The notes under the pieces: model-generated
Database searches by the model: none
Told to the model about the DNA's origin: nothing
What the model saw: only the letters and a program-made list of their open reading frames with translations
Translations under genes and position numbers: made by a program
Source: Litchfieldia alkalitelluris
Lineage (GTDB): Bacteria > Bacillota > Bacilli > Bacillales > Bacillaceae_L
Direction: 5' to 3'
Assembly (NCBI RefSeq): GCF_002019645.1
Contig: NZ_KV917374.1
Coordinates: 4,298,661-4,362,660, forward strand
Length of the DNA: 64,000 nt
Part shown: positions 53,531 through 61,859 of the stretch, piece after piece
Numbering within the stretch: the first letter of the stretch is position 1
Layout: every line of letters starts with the position of its first letter

Positions 53531-55000
53531 TTAAACAATAGTACCTGTTGCATCTACCCAATTCGTACCGTTCCATGTAACAAGCTTACCGTTTGGTGAT
53601 AGTGTACTATCTAAATACGTATAACCTATATCATTAATGGTTAAAGTAGGTCTCGATGTTGTTGGTATCATTCTAACACCTGTTTGTCCAAAAGGGCGCC
53701 AAGTTCCGGGAGTTCCTGCCGTGATACATTTCCATCCCGCCCACGCACCTATTGTAGTATTCGTGTTGTGTATTGTATCACCTACAGCCCACGTTCCCGA
53801 TGTTGGTATTTCTGTCCCAAAAGTGTGTTTTTTTCCACCAAGATAGTAGTATGACATTCCTTTAATATTTGCATAATCAAATTCCAATGCGTTCTGTAGA
53901 TAGGAATCATATACTACTTTATTTGTTGGTAGTTTAACAGATAAACCAGTTGCGTTTTCAAACTTTAACTCACCATTATATATTTGTAACTGTGGATTGT
54001 TAATGTCTGAATAGATAGTTTCAACAAATTGTTTTGTTGCTCCTTTGCTTTGAAACACTGAGCTACCATCTATGTTAGACATTTTCGAGATATTTTGTGC
54101 GTATATATAATATTCAAATGTTCCTGTTGCGGGTGCATAAATAGTAGTCGATATAAATTGGAAACCACCACTATATAAAAACGTGCAACCTCTTTTTTTC
54201 CAATCCTCTATGTTACAACCAATAAAGATAATATTATATTGTGATTGCCCTTTATTACTATCTTCAAATTGTCCGTTATTTCTACCAAAAACACCCCAAT
54301 AATCACCACTACCGCCAAGTCCATTACATGATATTAAAACTGCATTTTGGTAAACTCGATAGCCGACTTTACCTGGTGCTATATAATCAACGTAACAGTT
54401 TTTAAGTGTTGAGGTGTTTAAACCTGCTACTTCTATTCCATGTCCACCACAAAAAGAAACAAATACTTCATCATATACGTTATTAAAATCATACGGTGAA
54501 TACACACCTTTACCTTTCATATTAAGAACTCGTACACGTTCTATTTTACATTGATATTGTTCTTTTGTTGTGTCCCAATTTATACCGTTCTTAGTATTAT
54601 CATATATTGTTAAATCTCCTGCATTATCACCTTGTATGGTTAAATCTTTTATTTTTGCGAATCTAAAAAAGTCATTTAATGGTGCTGTTATACCATGACA
54701 TCCTACAGGCTTTAAAACAGTAACATCAATTCCTTGCCCTATAATCTCAATCATAGGTTTTTGAATAATTGGATTAGTATAGGTTAAATCCCCTGCAGGT
54801 AATAGAACCCTACCTCTCCCGATACTATTAATTGCCTCGTTAATCGCTTGACCCCAATCGTTTAAATCTGTTTTAAAGGTTGTTGCGTATGCAGTTGAAA
54901 CATCTTCTAATTTTCTGTTTGAAACCCCAATTTCATCGCTTAATTTTACCTTCGTGTTTCGATTCTCGATCATATCACTTGGTATTCGTTTGATTGTCAT
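53531..55000 (-). CDS. tail spike protein with pectate-lyase-type beta-helix
   Basis: A 489-residue protein. N-terminal segment FKTDLNDWGQAINEAINSIG and RVLLPAGDLTY are typical of the entry to right-handed beta-helix spikes; the core has repeats (GIEVAGLNTSTLKNCYVDYI). C-terminal LSPNGKLVTWNGTNWVDA forms a small trimerisation or binding module. It probably binds or degrades surface polysaccharide. GGAGG precedes ATG. Confidence 0.82.
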   Translation of the reverse strand: MTIKRIPSDMIENRNTKVKLSDEIGVSNRKLEDVSTAYATTFKTDLNDWGQAINEAINSIGRGRVLLPAGDLTYTNPIIQKPMIEIIGQGIDVTVLKPVGCHGITAPLNDFFRFAKIKDLTIQGDNAGDLTIYDNTKNGINWDTTKEQYQCKIERVRVLNMKGKGVYSPYDFNNVYDEVFVSFCGGHGIEVAGLNTSTLKNCYVDYIAPGKVGYRVYQNAVLISCNGLGGSGDYWGVFGRNNGQFEDSNKGQSQYNIIFIGCNIEDWKKRGCTFLYSGGFQFISTTIYAPATGTFEYYIYAQNISKMSNIDGSSVFQSKGATKQFVETIYSDINNPQLQIYNGELKFENATGLSVKLPTNKVVYDSYLQNALEFDYANIKGMSYYYLGGKKHTFGTEIPTSGTWAVGDTIHNTNTTIGAWAGWKCITAGTPGTWRPFGQTGVRMIPTTSRPTLTINDIGYTYLDSTLSPNGKLVTWNGTNWVDATGTIV

Positions 55001-55016
55001 TTGTTTTCACCTCCAC

Positions 55017-55943
55017 TTAGTACAGTAAATTAACAATACCTGTACCATCTTTAAACTTTAATTTCCCGTCAGCGGAATCAATAAAAATAGACTTGTTAGG
55101 CACTTGAGTTGTTGCTCTTTCTGCAATAACAGTCGGTGAACCAAGACTTATTTTATCAGCTACTGCACCGTAAATATCAACGCCCTTTGTCTCACTCCAA
55201 CTGATAATTTGGTGGTCTGTTGTTCCTCCACCTCTTACCTTTAAAGCCATTGCATTAGCATAGTCCATGTTTGACACTAATTGCACCATGTATGTTTGGT
55301 CTGTTCGACTTGCAAATAATTGTATAAGGTTTCTGTCGAATATGACAGGTCTATAATTAGTGGTATTGATAAACCCTAACGTTCCACCTGTATTCGTTCT
55401 ATTCGGCATAAACAGAGAAATACTTTGATTATTAGCAGTAAAATTAATTCCATACCCTTGATACCCTACAATTTCACCGGGAGATAAAATAACATCTGCA
55501 CAATTGTTTAAAAAGATACCGTCTTTCGATCCGCCTTCTGGTGTAAATCCGTCAACTTTACCACCATAAACGGAATCGAGATAAAGACCATAGCCTCCAC
55601 CTTGAGACCATCCTTCATTAATCTTTAAATGAGTAACAAAATGAGTATCTCCAGTTGTCTGTTTTGTGCGAATATTATAAGCACCTACATTAGAACCAGT
55701 TCCCATAATATCAGGGTTATTAATGTTAATAATGTATGCCCCAAAGTTATCTCCACCTGTTGCGCTTGTTTCGATTAACATACCTGTTACCGCTTTATCA
55801 CCTTGCGTTATTTTAGGTTGATTAAATTCACCAAACCACAACCCTGCCACATGAATACCGACCGCACCATCTAACGCAGATAAAAGCTCCACACATTCGA
55901 TGACAGTTTGCCGATTGACCCGCGTATTTACAGCCCGGTGCAA
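55017..55943 (-). pseudogene. N-terminally truncated tail spike/fibre protein
   Basis: A 308-codon frame with beta-helix features (GLYLDSVYGGKVDG, IVGYQGYGINFTANNQ) and a normal C-terminus (SIFIDSADGKLKFKDG). The reading frame opens with a TTG at 55943 that has no ribosome site, and coding similarity appears only from IECVELLSALDGAV on. A stop occurs upstream in the frame. The N-terminal part of the gene seems to have been deleted; a rearrangement junction is likely near 55.92 kb. Confidence 0.6.
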
Positions 55944-56063
55944 GCAGGCAATTCGTTTCGTTGGTTGACGTCAAAATATCGTCACTCCCTCCGTAAATTT
56001 TTAGTCATACATCGTCACCCTCGTGCATATACTGTATTAACAACGCAAAGGGAGATGGTTTTA

Positions 56064-56294
56064 GTGAGTCAACGTAAATTAAATATCGTTAAAGAATGGT
56101 TCGAAAGTCAATCGGATATGCCGACTGAGGTTCGTGATTTACTCGTTAAGGCAATGAAAGACGAACAAGGGCGATTGGATCGAGCTAAACAACGTAAGGA
56201 ACGGGCTGTCGCACATAAAGCTAAGTACGGTGACAAAAAGGTGAATCAATTAGCTATCTTAGCGGACGCTATCATCCTTGAAAAACGTAAGTGA
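56064..56294 (+). CDS. hypothetical basic helical protein
   Basis: A 76-residue protein from GTG 56064, with AAAGGGAG nine bases upstream; the ATG at 56055 is too close to it. Rich in K, R and E. One of the few plus-strand genes in the element. Followed by a terminator. No family recognised. Confidence 0.65.
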   Translation: MSQRKLNIVKEWFESQSDMPTEVRDLLVKAMKDEQGRLDRAKQRKERAVAHKAKYGDKKVNQLAILADAIILEKRK

Positions 56295-56317
56295 GTCGTT
56301 ATCGGCTCGCTTTTTTC
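56290..56317 (+). terminator. terminator after the 56064 gene
   Basis: GTGAGTCG / CGGCTCGC hairpin with two wobble pairs, then TTTTTT. Confidence 0.75.
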
Positions 56318-56322
56318 GTTGT

Positions 56323-56484
56323 TCACTCATCGAATTTGCCTTCGCTAAGGTAATAGTCTAATAACGTGTAGATACGGTGTGCTTCGGCTCTTGCTGCCGT
56401 AATTTGATGTGACTGGTTAAGTTGATCAATTTCGAATAATTGCAAGTCGATAAATCGTTGTAGCTTCTGCTTGCTAACCGACAT
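56323..56484 (-). CDS. small conserved protein (53 aa), relative of the host gene at 19293
   Basis: ATG 56484 follows GGGAGTG. The protein begins MSVSKQKLQRFIDLQLFEI and ends in YYLSEGKFDE. It shares KQKLQ, ID, RIY and EGKFD with the 47-residue chromosomal protein at 19293-19436. Helical, soluble, unknown function. Existence in both host and element suggests a conserved partner or regulator. Confidence 0.75.
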   Translation of the reverse strand: MSVSKQKLQRFIDLQLFEIDQLNQSHQITAARAEAHRIYTLLDYYLSEGKFDE

Positions 56485-56550
56485 TTGTGATCACTCCCTT
56501 TAATATGATTATAGACTTCGCATAAGAAAATAGGGCATCAAATGATATTT

Positions 56551-56679
56551 TCATTGAGTTTTATCTTGTACTTCAAAAGCCATAATTCCTGTTAATTTTC
56601 CATTTATAAAATAAACTAATGTATATATCCCATTCCATTCTGAGATCACCTTGGAAGTTGTGTTAACCTTTATGTCCAT
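56551..56679 (-). CDS. small protein of unknown function
   Basis: A 42-residue protein from ATG 56679, with AGGAG seven bases upstream. Starts MDIKVNTTSKVISEWNG; beta-rich. Overlaps the upstream gene by 17 bp. No family recognised. Confidence 0.55.
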   Translation of the reverse strand: MDIKVNTTSKVISEWNGIYTLVYFINGKLTGIMAFEVQDKTQ

Positions 56680-56902
56680 TACCCGACTCCTCAACTTTAA
56701 AAATTTCAATAGTATTCACTATGTCGTTATCATTCTTCATTGCGTTATATATCCTTTCCCAATGACTCTTCATATTCACTAAACCCTCGCATACTTTCGC
56801 ATTACTTTTATTTTTTGTTACAACTATCAATGCTGGCGCATTATCAAACTCTTTAGTCCCTGCGTAATAATCGCCATTTACTTTGATTAAAAAATTGACC
56901 AT
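56663..56902 (-). CDS. small early protein
   Basis: A 79-residue protein from ATG 56902 after GAGGTG; the longer frame from 57037 is rejected because it crosses the promoter region. It begins MVNFLIKVNGDYYAG and is divergent from the gene at 57010, separated by an operator region. Function unknown. Confidence 0.6.
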   Translation of the reverse strand: MVNFLIKVNGDYYAGTKEFDNAPALIVVTKNKSNAKVCEGLVNMKSHWERIYNAMKNDNDIVNTIEIFKVEESGNGHKG

Positions 56903-56936
56903 AAAATCACCTCGAAATATTTTTTTTAAAAGTATA

Positions 56937-56990
56937 TTGACATGCGATAACGCACATGATATATTATATACAAGAGATGCGATAACGCAT
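56937..56990 (+). promoter_or_regulatory. sigma-A promoter with two palindromic operators
   Basis: TTGACA (56937-56942), 17-base spacer, TATATT (56960-56965): a near-consensus promoter for the plus-strand genes. The spacer contains ATGCGATAACGCA (56942-56954), and a second copy ATGCGATAACGCAT (56977-56990) lies downstream of the -10. The copy is a perfect 14-bp palindrome around ATAA-type centre (ATGCG/CGCAT). A repressor binding both would block transcription. Confidence 0.75.
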
Positions 56991-57009
56991 AAACAAGGAG
57001 GAAAACAAA

Positions 57010-57246
57010 ATGACAAGAATCGAAAAGCTTCAAACAATTGCTAATGAAAATGGGGTTAAAGCAGCAATTAAAGAATTAGGAAACAACATCTTCGCTAACA
57101 TCAACGGTGTATCATTCAAAGTACAAGGGCTTGGAACATTTGAAGCAAAATGCAAAGAGTTGAAAAATTACCAAGCACCTGAACCAATTGACTTAACAAG
57201 TAGGCTTACTAAAATTGAAGAAAACACAGTAAGGATGTTAGGGTAA
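57010..57246 (+). CDS. small early protein, first gene of regulatory pair
   Basis: A 78-residue protein with AAGGAGG before the ATG. Helical; no known motif. It is co-transcribed with the helix-turn-helix gene that starts at its stop codon (TAATG overlap) and is under the operator promoter at 56937. Confidence 0.65.
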   Translation: MTRIEKLQTIANENGVKAAIKELGNNIFANINGVSFKVQGLGTFEAKCKELKNYQAPEPIDLTSRLTKIEENTVRMLG

Positions 57247-57416
57247 TGAATCAATTAGATAACATTATAGGCGTTGAGGAAGCTTCCAAACTTTGGGGGC
57301 TTTCCTCTGGATACATTAAAAACCTTTGCGCGAGTGGCAAAATTCAAGCTAAGAAAATCGGTAAAACATGGGTTATTCTAAAAGATCAACCTAACCCTTC
57401 AAAGTCCTCTAGTTGA
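57246..57416 (+). CDS. small helix-turn-helix (excisionase/MerR-type) DNA-binding protein
   Basis: A 56-residue protein from ATG 57246. Segment IIGVEEASKLWGLSSGYIKN with KKIGKTWVI fits the helix-turn-helix_17/excisionase winged fold. It may be an excisionase or a repressor of the promoter at 56937. Followed by a terminator. Confidence 0.72.
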   Translation: MNQLDNIIGVEEASKLWGLSSGYIKNLCASGKIQAKKIGKTWVILKDQPNPSKSSS

Positions 57417-57431
57417 GGGCTTTTATTTTTT
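57403..57431 (+). terminator. terminator of the HTH gene
   Basis: GTCCTCT / GAGGGC hairpin followed by TTTTATTTTTT; also works for the convergent gene ending at 57423. Confidence 0.65.
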
Positions 57432-57707
57432 AATTGTTTCGTATAATGCCTTAGTTGCAGTATTTAACATTTCGTCATGTGCTTTTTTATAGCAGTACTT
57501 ACCTTCCGTGTCACCAACAAGAAACATTGCCTCTATATTGTGAATTGAAAGCAATGCCCTTTCGTATCGCTCAACCTTTTTCAATGTCTTAATATGACTG
57601 TCGATCATTCTCTCCCACCCGCCCCATCCCACAAAATCTTCAATAGGTAAGTCAGAAATTTCTTTTAATTCTTCTTTTTTATTCAGCAATTCTTTTAAAG
57701 TAAACAT
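57423..57707 (-). CDS. hypothetical early protein
   Basis: A 94-residue charged, helical protein. ATG 57707 preferred (GGAGG ten bases upstream); a GTG at 57710 is an alternative. No family recognised. Part of the early gene series. Confidence 0.6.
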   Translation of the reverse strand: MFTLKELLNKKEELKEISDLPIEDFVGWGGWERMIDSHIKTLKKVERYERALLSIHNIEAMFLVGDTEGKYCYKKAHDEMLNTATKALYETIKK

Positions 57708-57745
57708 CACTTCGATTCCTCCTTTTTATCATTAGTTTTATTCAG

Positions 57746-58039
57746 TTAATTAAAATCAGTTCTGTCAGTTTCAATTAAATGTAAAGCATCGTTTAATATT
57801 CCTCGTCTCATGTTCTTCATAGAATTTATGACAACTTCGTATGCTTCTTCCGTTGATACGGGATAATTTTTTTGAATATCTATAACTAAATATTTAACAA
57901 AATCTAATGTTTTTTTATCCGTTTTACTTTCTGGTTTTTGTAATTTTTGAATAGTATTTATAGCCATTTTCGCAACTTCTCCAACATCACTATTATCAAC
58001 CAAATACCATAATTCAGATAACGTTTTATCTACTCTCAT
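57746..58039 (-). CDS. hypothetical early protein
   Basis: A 97-residue helical protein starting MRVDKTLSELWYLVDNS; AGGTG precedes ATG. Two helical parts separated by a KPESKTDKK linker. Function unknown. Confidence 0.6.
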   Translation of the reverse strand: MRVDKTLSELWYLVDNSDVGEVAKMAINTIQKLQKPESKTDKKTLDFVKYLVIDIQKNYPVSTEEAYEVVINSMKNMRRGILNDALHLIETDRTDFN

Positions 58040-58062
58040 TCTTTTTCACCTTCTCATTCAAA

Positions 58063-58821
58063 TCACTTTTTTATTGAGTTTTGTTTATATGCTTCTTTTA
58101 TTCTTTCATTAGCAATCTCACAGTAGTCCCATTCTTTTTCGATCCCTATAAAATTCCGATTAAATTTAATAGCAGAAACACACTCAGAACCGCTACCGAC
58201 AAAAGGAATTAATAAAGTATCACCGATATTGGAACTGGCTTTTATAATTCTTTCGCATATCTGCAAAGGTTTTTGAGTAGGATGATTTACCTTTTCCTTC
58301 TTCTTTCCAACTAAGTTCGGAATTTCCCAAACATCATCAGGAACTTTGCCGTTCGGGTTTAGCCTTTTATCTTTGTCTGCGTATTTACTTAACACTCTTA
58401 TTTCGTCCACATTCCAAGTGTGATTATCAATGTCTTTTACACAATAAAACAAGGGTTCGTGAGATAATTTAAATTTCTTCTTAGGTGATACCCCGCCACT
58501 TCTGTACCATATCAATCTGTTTTTTATATCAATTACATCCCTTAACATCAAATCAATATACGCTCCCATTTGCTGAGAACAATATACGTACATTGAACCA
58601 GTAGGTTTTAAAACTCTGGTAAACTGATTAAGACAAGTTTTCATAAAAAATAGATAATGTTCTTCTGATTCAAATACAAAATCAAACTCTCCTTTTACTT
58701 GATAATAAGGAGGATCAACTATTATTAAATCCACTGAATCATCGTTTATCTGTGTCATCCACTCCAAACAATCTCCATGAAGAATCTTGTTCAAAAACTG
58801 TTCATTCTTTATACCGCCCAT
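58063..58821 (-). CDS. orphan site-specific DNA methyltransferase (N6-A/N4-C)
   Basis: A 252-residue methyltransferase of the beta class. Catalytic motif DPPY at residues 36-39 (LIIVDPPYYQ), then motif I in FVGSGSECVSAIKFNRNFIG near the C-terminus. No restriction gene neighbours it, so it is probably an orphan phage methylase that protects DNA from host restriction. The ATG at 58821 is very close to GGGAG, so the exact start is uncertain. Confidence 0.9.
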   Translation of the reverse strand: MGGIKNEQFLNKILHGDCLEWMTQINDDSVDLIIVDPPYYQVKGEFDFVFESEEHYLFFMKTCLNQFTRVLKPTGSMYVYCSQQMGAYIDLMLRDVIDIKNRLIWYRSGGVSPKKKFKLSHEPLFYCVKDIDNHTWNVDEIRVLSKYADKDKRLNPNGKVPDDVWEIPNLVGKKKEKVNHPTQKPLQICERIIKASSNIGDTLLIPFVGSGSECVSAIKFNRNFIGIEKEWDYCEIANERIKEAYKQNSIKK

Positions 58822-58984
58822 CTCCCTCGCTTTGTTTTTTTATACCCATTAATTCTTTTACCGCTTTATCGGAAAGTGTATTAAAATATGAAACTAAAAT
58901 CATACCACATTCAGGACATGTAGCATTATTAGGTAATTCCATACTACGAAACCCACATTCGCAGTTATATCTCAAAAAAGCCAC
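58802..58984 (-). CDS. zinc-ribbon small protein
   Basis: A 60-residue protein starting at GTG 58984 after AAGGTGG. Cysteines in YNCECGF and TCPECG form a zinc ribbon. Overlaps the methyltransferase by 20 bp. Function unknown. Confidence 0.7.
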   Translation of the reverse strand: MAFLRYNCECGFRSMELPNNATCPECGMILVSYFNTLSDKAVKELMGIKKQSEGDGRYKE

Positions 58985-59033
58985 GCTTCATTCCACCTTT
59001 CTACTAAGCTATAAAATCCATATTTTACTTAGT

Positions 59034-59231
59034 TTATTGACAATACTTATCGTATAACCTACAAACTTCTAAACGTAATTCCTCTTTTTCCTTTTGTAGT
59101 TGTTCGATTGTATTAAATAGAAATTCCATATCTTCCACTTCATCTTTTGAAAATCCATAAACTACACCACTACGAACTTCAACAAAAAACTTTGAATACG
59201 ATTCTTTTAATTCTTTGATTTTACCTTTCAT
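59034..59231 (-). CDS. coiled-coil small protein
   Basis: A 65-residue acidic, helical protein with a coiled-coil C-terminus (EFLFNTIEQLQKEKEELR). Weak ribosome site GGTGAATGA before ATG. Function unknown. Confidence 0.6.
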   Translation of the reverse strand: MKGKIKELKESYSKFFVEVRSGVVYGFSKDEVEDMEFLFNTIEQLQKEKEELRLEVCRLYDKYCQ

Positions 59232-59292
59232 TCATTCACCAACTTTCTGAAACAAATCGCCTTTTTATAGCAAACTTTACCCGAACTGCGAA

Positions 59293-59490
59293 CTACATTT
59301 CATCAAGATTTAACGCTCCAATATGGATATTTAGGTTATACTTCGTTTTACCTGATTTACTTAATTTATAGGTAGTAAATGTTCCGTTCGGACTTTTAGA
59401 AACGAATACCCCTCTTGCTATTTCGTCTCTCGTCTTTCCTTCTGACTCCATTTGTTTAATCCATTTACTGATTTTTTCATCATTATCCAT
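59293..59490 (-). CDS. small hypothetical protein
   Basis: A 65-residue protein from ATG 59490 (GGAG nine bases upstream; a TTG at 59496 is too close). It has an N-terminal helix-turn segment KISKWIKQMESEGKTRDEI and a short beta part. Function unknown. Confidence 0.6.
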   Translation of the reverse strand: MDNDEKISKWIKQMESEGKTRDEIARGVFVSKSPNGTFTTYKLSKSGKTKYNLNIHIGALNLDEM

Positions 59491-59546
59491 TTTCAAACTC
59501 TCCTTTACTGCGTACTTTTGGTCATAAACGCTTTAAAATTCATCTT

Positions 59547-59837
59547 TTACTGATTTCTCCAATTAGTTCCCGAACCTCCACAATAAGCACAACTATAATC
59601 AGAATTAGGAGGTTTCCCTTTGCCTTCACATATTTTACAATTTTCGTTATGACCTAACGCTTTCTTGCAAATTAATTCAACATGCCCCGACGTTGAGTTT
59701 TGAATGACTAACTTTAATGCTTTTCGATACACTTCATTTTCTTTCCGCAATTCCTCAATCATTTCTCTACGTTGTTTCAGTTCTCTACAAACAAAATCAT
59801 AATCACCTTTAAGTAGTTGGTATTTTGTTGATTTCAT
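59547..59837 (-). CDS. coiled-coil plus zinc-finger small protein
   Basis: A 96-residue protein. First half coiled coil (LKQRREMIEELRKENEVYRK), second half with CKICEGKGKPP and CAYCGGSG, a DnaJ-like CxxCxGxG zinc pattern. Function unknown; repeats of this design are common in phage early regions. Confidence 0.65.
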   Translation of the reverse strand: MKSTKYQLLKGDYDFVCRELKQRREMIEELRKENEVYRKALKLVIQNSTSGHVELICKKALGHNENCKICEGKGKPPNSDYSCAYCGGSGTNWRNQ

Positions 59838-59895
59838 GTTTCACCTACTTTTTCTATAAATTTTGTCTTTGATCGCTCTTTCTCCGAAGCGCATA

Positions 59896-60087
59896 TTAAA
59901 GGTCTTCTCTATTACCAACCTTACAAACTAAAATTACCTCTTTTTTATTTACGAATAGTTCTGTATCACATTCGTCATTTGTTATTGCATAATGATATGT
60001 CTTCCCTTCATAAGTGCCTGTGATTTCAAATAACCCCTTTTGAACTTCTCGTTTTTTGAATCTCACAATATCGCCCATTTGGAACAT
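59896..60087 (-). CDS. small SH3-like beta protein
   Basis: A 63-residue protein starting MFQMGDIVRFKKREVQKGLF, typical of a small SH3-like barrel. AGAGGAG precedes ATG. Function unknown. Confidence 0.65.
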   Translation of the reverse strand: MFQMGDIVRFKKREVQKGLFEITGTYEGKTYHYAITNDECDTELFVNKKEVILVCKVGNREDL

Positions 60088-60145
60088 ATTCTAACTCTCC
60101 TCTGTCATTTCGGATTTTTGGTTAAAACTGAATCAAATAACTCTT

Positions 60146-60220
60146 TTATCTCTCTTTTGGCCCGACGAATGAGTCTAACCAAGCGAAAAACTCTTCCATT
60201 TCTATTTCGAATTGTGTCAT
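60146..60220 (-). CDS. micro-ORF (24 aa)
   Basis: ATG 60220 follows GGGAGG by about ten bases. The peptide begins MTQFEIEMEEFFAWLDS. Acidic. The longer overlapping frame 60105-60305 is rejected because it runs through the integrase remnant. Reality uncertain. Confidence 0.4.
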   Translation of the reverse strand: MTQFEIEMEEFFAWLDSFVGPKER

Positions 60221-60240
60221 ATACGTTAAACCTCCCTCTC

Positions 60241-60311
60241 TTAACTAAAATGCGAAGGATCCATTCCAAATATTTCAGCGATATCTTCTCCGCCACGATC
60301 AGCAATATATC
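60241..60311 (-). pseudogene. remnant of a second integrase C-terminus
   Basis: Read on the minus strand, codons 60311-60241 give YIADRGGEDIAEIFGMDPS then HFS and stop. The intact integrase ends YLADRGEEDIAEIFGMAAD then DFK. Nucleotide identity with 60901-60950 is high over about 50 bp. The remnant starts at the position of the catalytic tyrosine and overlaps the last codons of the sigma gene. It is left over from another integrase copy. Confidence 0.75.
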
Positions 60312-60871
60312 CCTCTAGCTTTCAATTTCTTGATAGCCTTCTTTAATATCAAGTGCACGCCCTGGTGCGATAATCCCATCTCGGCTCCTAGCTCGCGGAA
60401 CGATACTTCGTTTAATCGCGCACTTATAATGTAACGCTCCCTTTCGTTTAACGCGTCGAGCATTCGTGATAAATCCGCTTCAGTGATCGCCTCATCCTCA
60501 ACGTTAACTGGCGCAGATACCTTTCCGAATAAAGACTGCTCCCCGAATTCTTTATCCGCCCAAACGACATTACTGTTAATTCGAATACGCTCACTTGTCG
60601 GTATGTGCATCGATATATGAATCGGGTTATTTCGGTTAATCTCCGACATTATCAAGAATCGAATGTTCTTAAAAGCGTAAGTGGAAAACGTAAATCCTTT
60701 TGATTCGTCGAATTTCTCCGCTGATTCCCATAGCGCAATCGTACCGACTTGAATGAGATCGTCTAAGTCGATTCCCTTTCGATTCGCAACTGTACGAGCG
60801 TTATCGTGGCTGCCGAATAAATTCGTTATTACTTTGTGTACTAATCCGATGTGTTCCGTGTAATCAATCAT
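60299..60871 (-). CDS. phage-encoded sigma-70 family factor
   Basis: A 190-residue sigma factor: region 2 in LDDLIQVGTIALWESAEKFD and GFTFSTYAFKNIRFLI, region 3-like linker, region 4 in LNERERYIISARLNEVSFRE with helix-turn-helix GLSHQGVHLILKKAI. AGGAGG precedes ATG. Likely directs RNA polymerase to element promoters, perhaps late genes. It lies immediately downstream of the integrase gene, 9 bp apart, so it may be co-expressed. Confidence 0.85.
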   Translation of the reverse strand: MIDYTEHIGLVHKVITNLFGSHDNARTVANRKGIDLDDLIQVGTIALWESAEKFDESKGFTFSTYAFKNIRFLIMSEINRNNPIHISMHIPTSERIRINSNVVWADKEFGEQSLFGKVSAPVNVEDEAITEADLSRMLDALNERERYIISARLNEVSFRELGAEMGLSHQGVHLILKKAIKKLKARGIYC

Positions 60872-60880
60872 TGTTGCCTC

Positions 60881-61843
60881 CTATTTAAAATCGTCTGCCG
60901 CCATTCCGAATATCTCTGCGATGTCCTCCTCGCCTCGATCCGCCAAGTACGAAGCTGTCGTCGAAATGTCGTTATGATTCGCTAGTGTTTTCAGTTTTTC
61001 AATCGGCACATTCTTTCGGGATAGCACCTCGAGTCGGGTGTGCCTGAAGCAGTGTGGGTTAACGTGAATCTTTTTGCCTTCTCTAATCGTTAGCATTCGG
61101 CCAAACTCGTCACACCAATAGTTAAACGTTGACGGGTGAACGAATCGTTTACTTCCATCTCTCATAACCTTTACGAATAGCTCGGGTATATCGTCCTCAC
61201 CGCGCCACTCCAGGTACTTGACGATAATTTGCCTAGTATCATCGTCATAATACAATTTGAATTTCTTCTGCCGTTTGCCGATGACAGTATTGGTTGAAAA
61301 CTTTTCCGCCAACCCCTCTTTTAATACTTGGTGTACTTCGTTTCGTCTTGCTGCACTTGTGTACGATAACATTAGATATACCGCTTGAACTAACTTACCT
61401 TGGTCGAACAAGGTATCGCGGAGCCAGTGAACCTGCTCCTCTGTTAGAAACGTAATTTCTCTCACGGGTGCTTTCGGCAATCCTTTTACTCGAGATCCAA
61501 CGTTAAACTCATAATCGTCAGTTTCGTCATCATCCGCAAAATATTCGAGTGCAGACCGTAATGTACTCAGTAACCGGTTAACCCTCGCGTTACTCATCTG
61601 CATATCTTGGAATAAAATCGCCATGTTGCGGATGTCCTTACGAGTGAGCTCCGTTAATGCCTTGTTATCATAGTGACGATAGATAATCGTTAAGATAATT
61701 CGCATATCATAGTTGTATTGCTTTAACGTGTTGACCGTTTTCTGTTGCGCCTTCTTTTCGGTTAAAAAGTCTTTGACCAGTGCTTTGTTTAATCTGCTTA
61801 TCTTGGTGTCGTATTCAACCGCGTTGACAATGATACGACCCAT
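60881..61843 (-). CDS. tyrosine recombinase (integrase)
   Basis: A 320-residue phage integrase. The N-terminal SAM-like core-binding domain covers about residues 15-105. Catalytic residues: Arg in SAARRNEV (residue 166 or 167), lysine region TVIGKRQKKF, H264-x-x-R267 in HCFRHTR, H290 in ANHND and the nucleophile Y299 in ASYLAD. It presumably mediates integration at the tRNA 3' end. Position in the middle of the element, 20 kb from the left boundary, is unusual for a prophage with a single attachment site near int. Confidence 0.93.
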   Translation of the reverse strand: MGRIIVNAVEYDTKISRLNKALVKDFLTEKKAQQKTVNTLKQYNYDMRIILTIIYRHYDNKALTELTRKDIRNMAILFQDMQMSNARVNRLLSTLRSALEYFADDDETDDYEFNVGSRVKGLPKAPVREITFLTEEQVHWLRDTLFDQGKLVQAVYLMLSYTSAARRNEVHQVLKEGLAEKFSTNTVIGKRQKKFKLYYDDDTRQIIVKYLEWRGEDDIPELFVKVMRDGSKRFVHPSTFNYWCDEFGRMLTIREGKKIHVNPHCFRHTRLEVLSRKNVPIEKLKTLANHNDISTTASYLADRGEEDIAEIFGMAADDFK

Positions 61844-61859
61844 CGGTTCGCCTCCCTTT

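Noticed and set aside
56011-56063. Long plus-strand start from 55908
   Set aside because: The upstream part has no ribosome site and reads against the tail spike gene; the GTG at 56064 is better.
60105-60305. 66-residue basic protein
   Set aside because: The frame covers the integrase remnant in another frame and has no good ribosome site.
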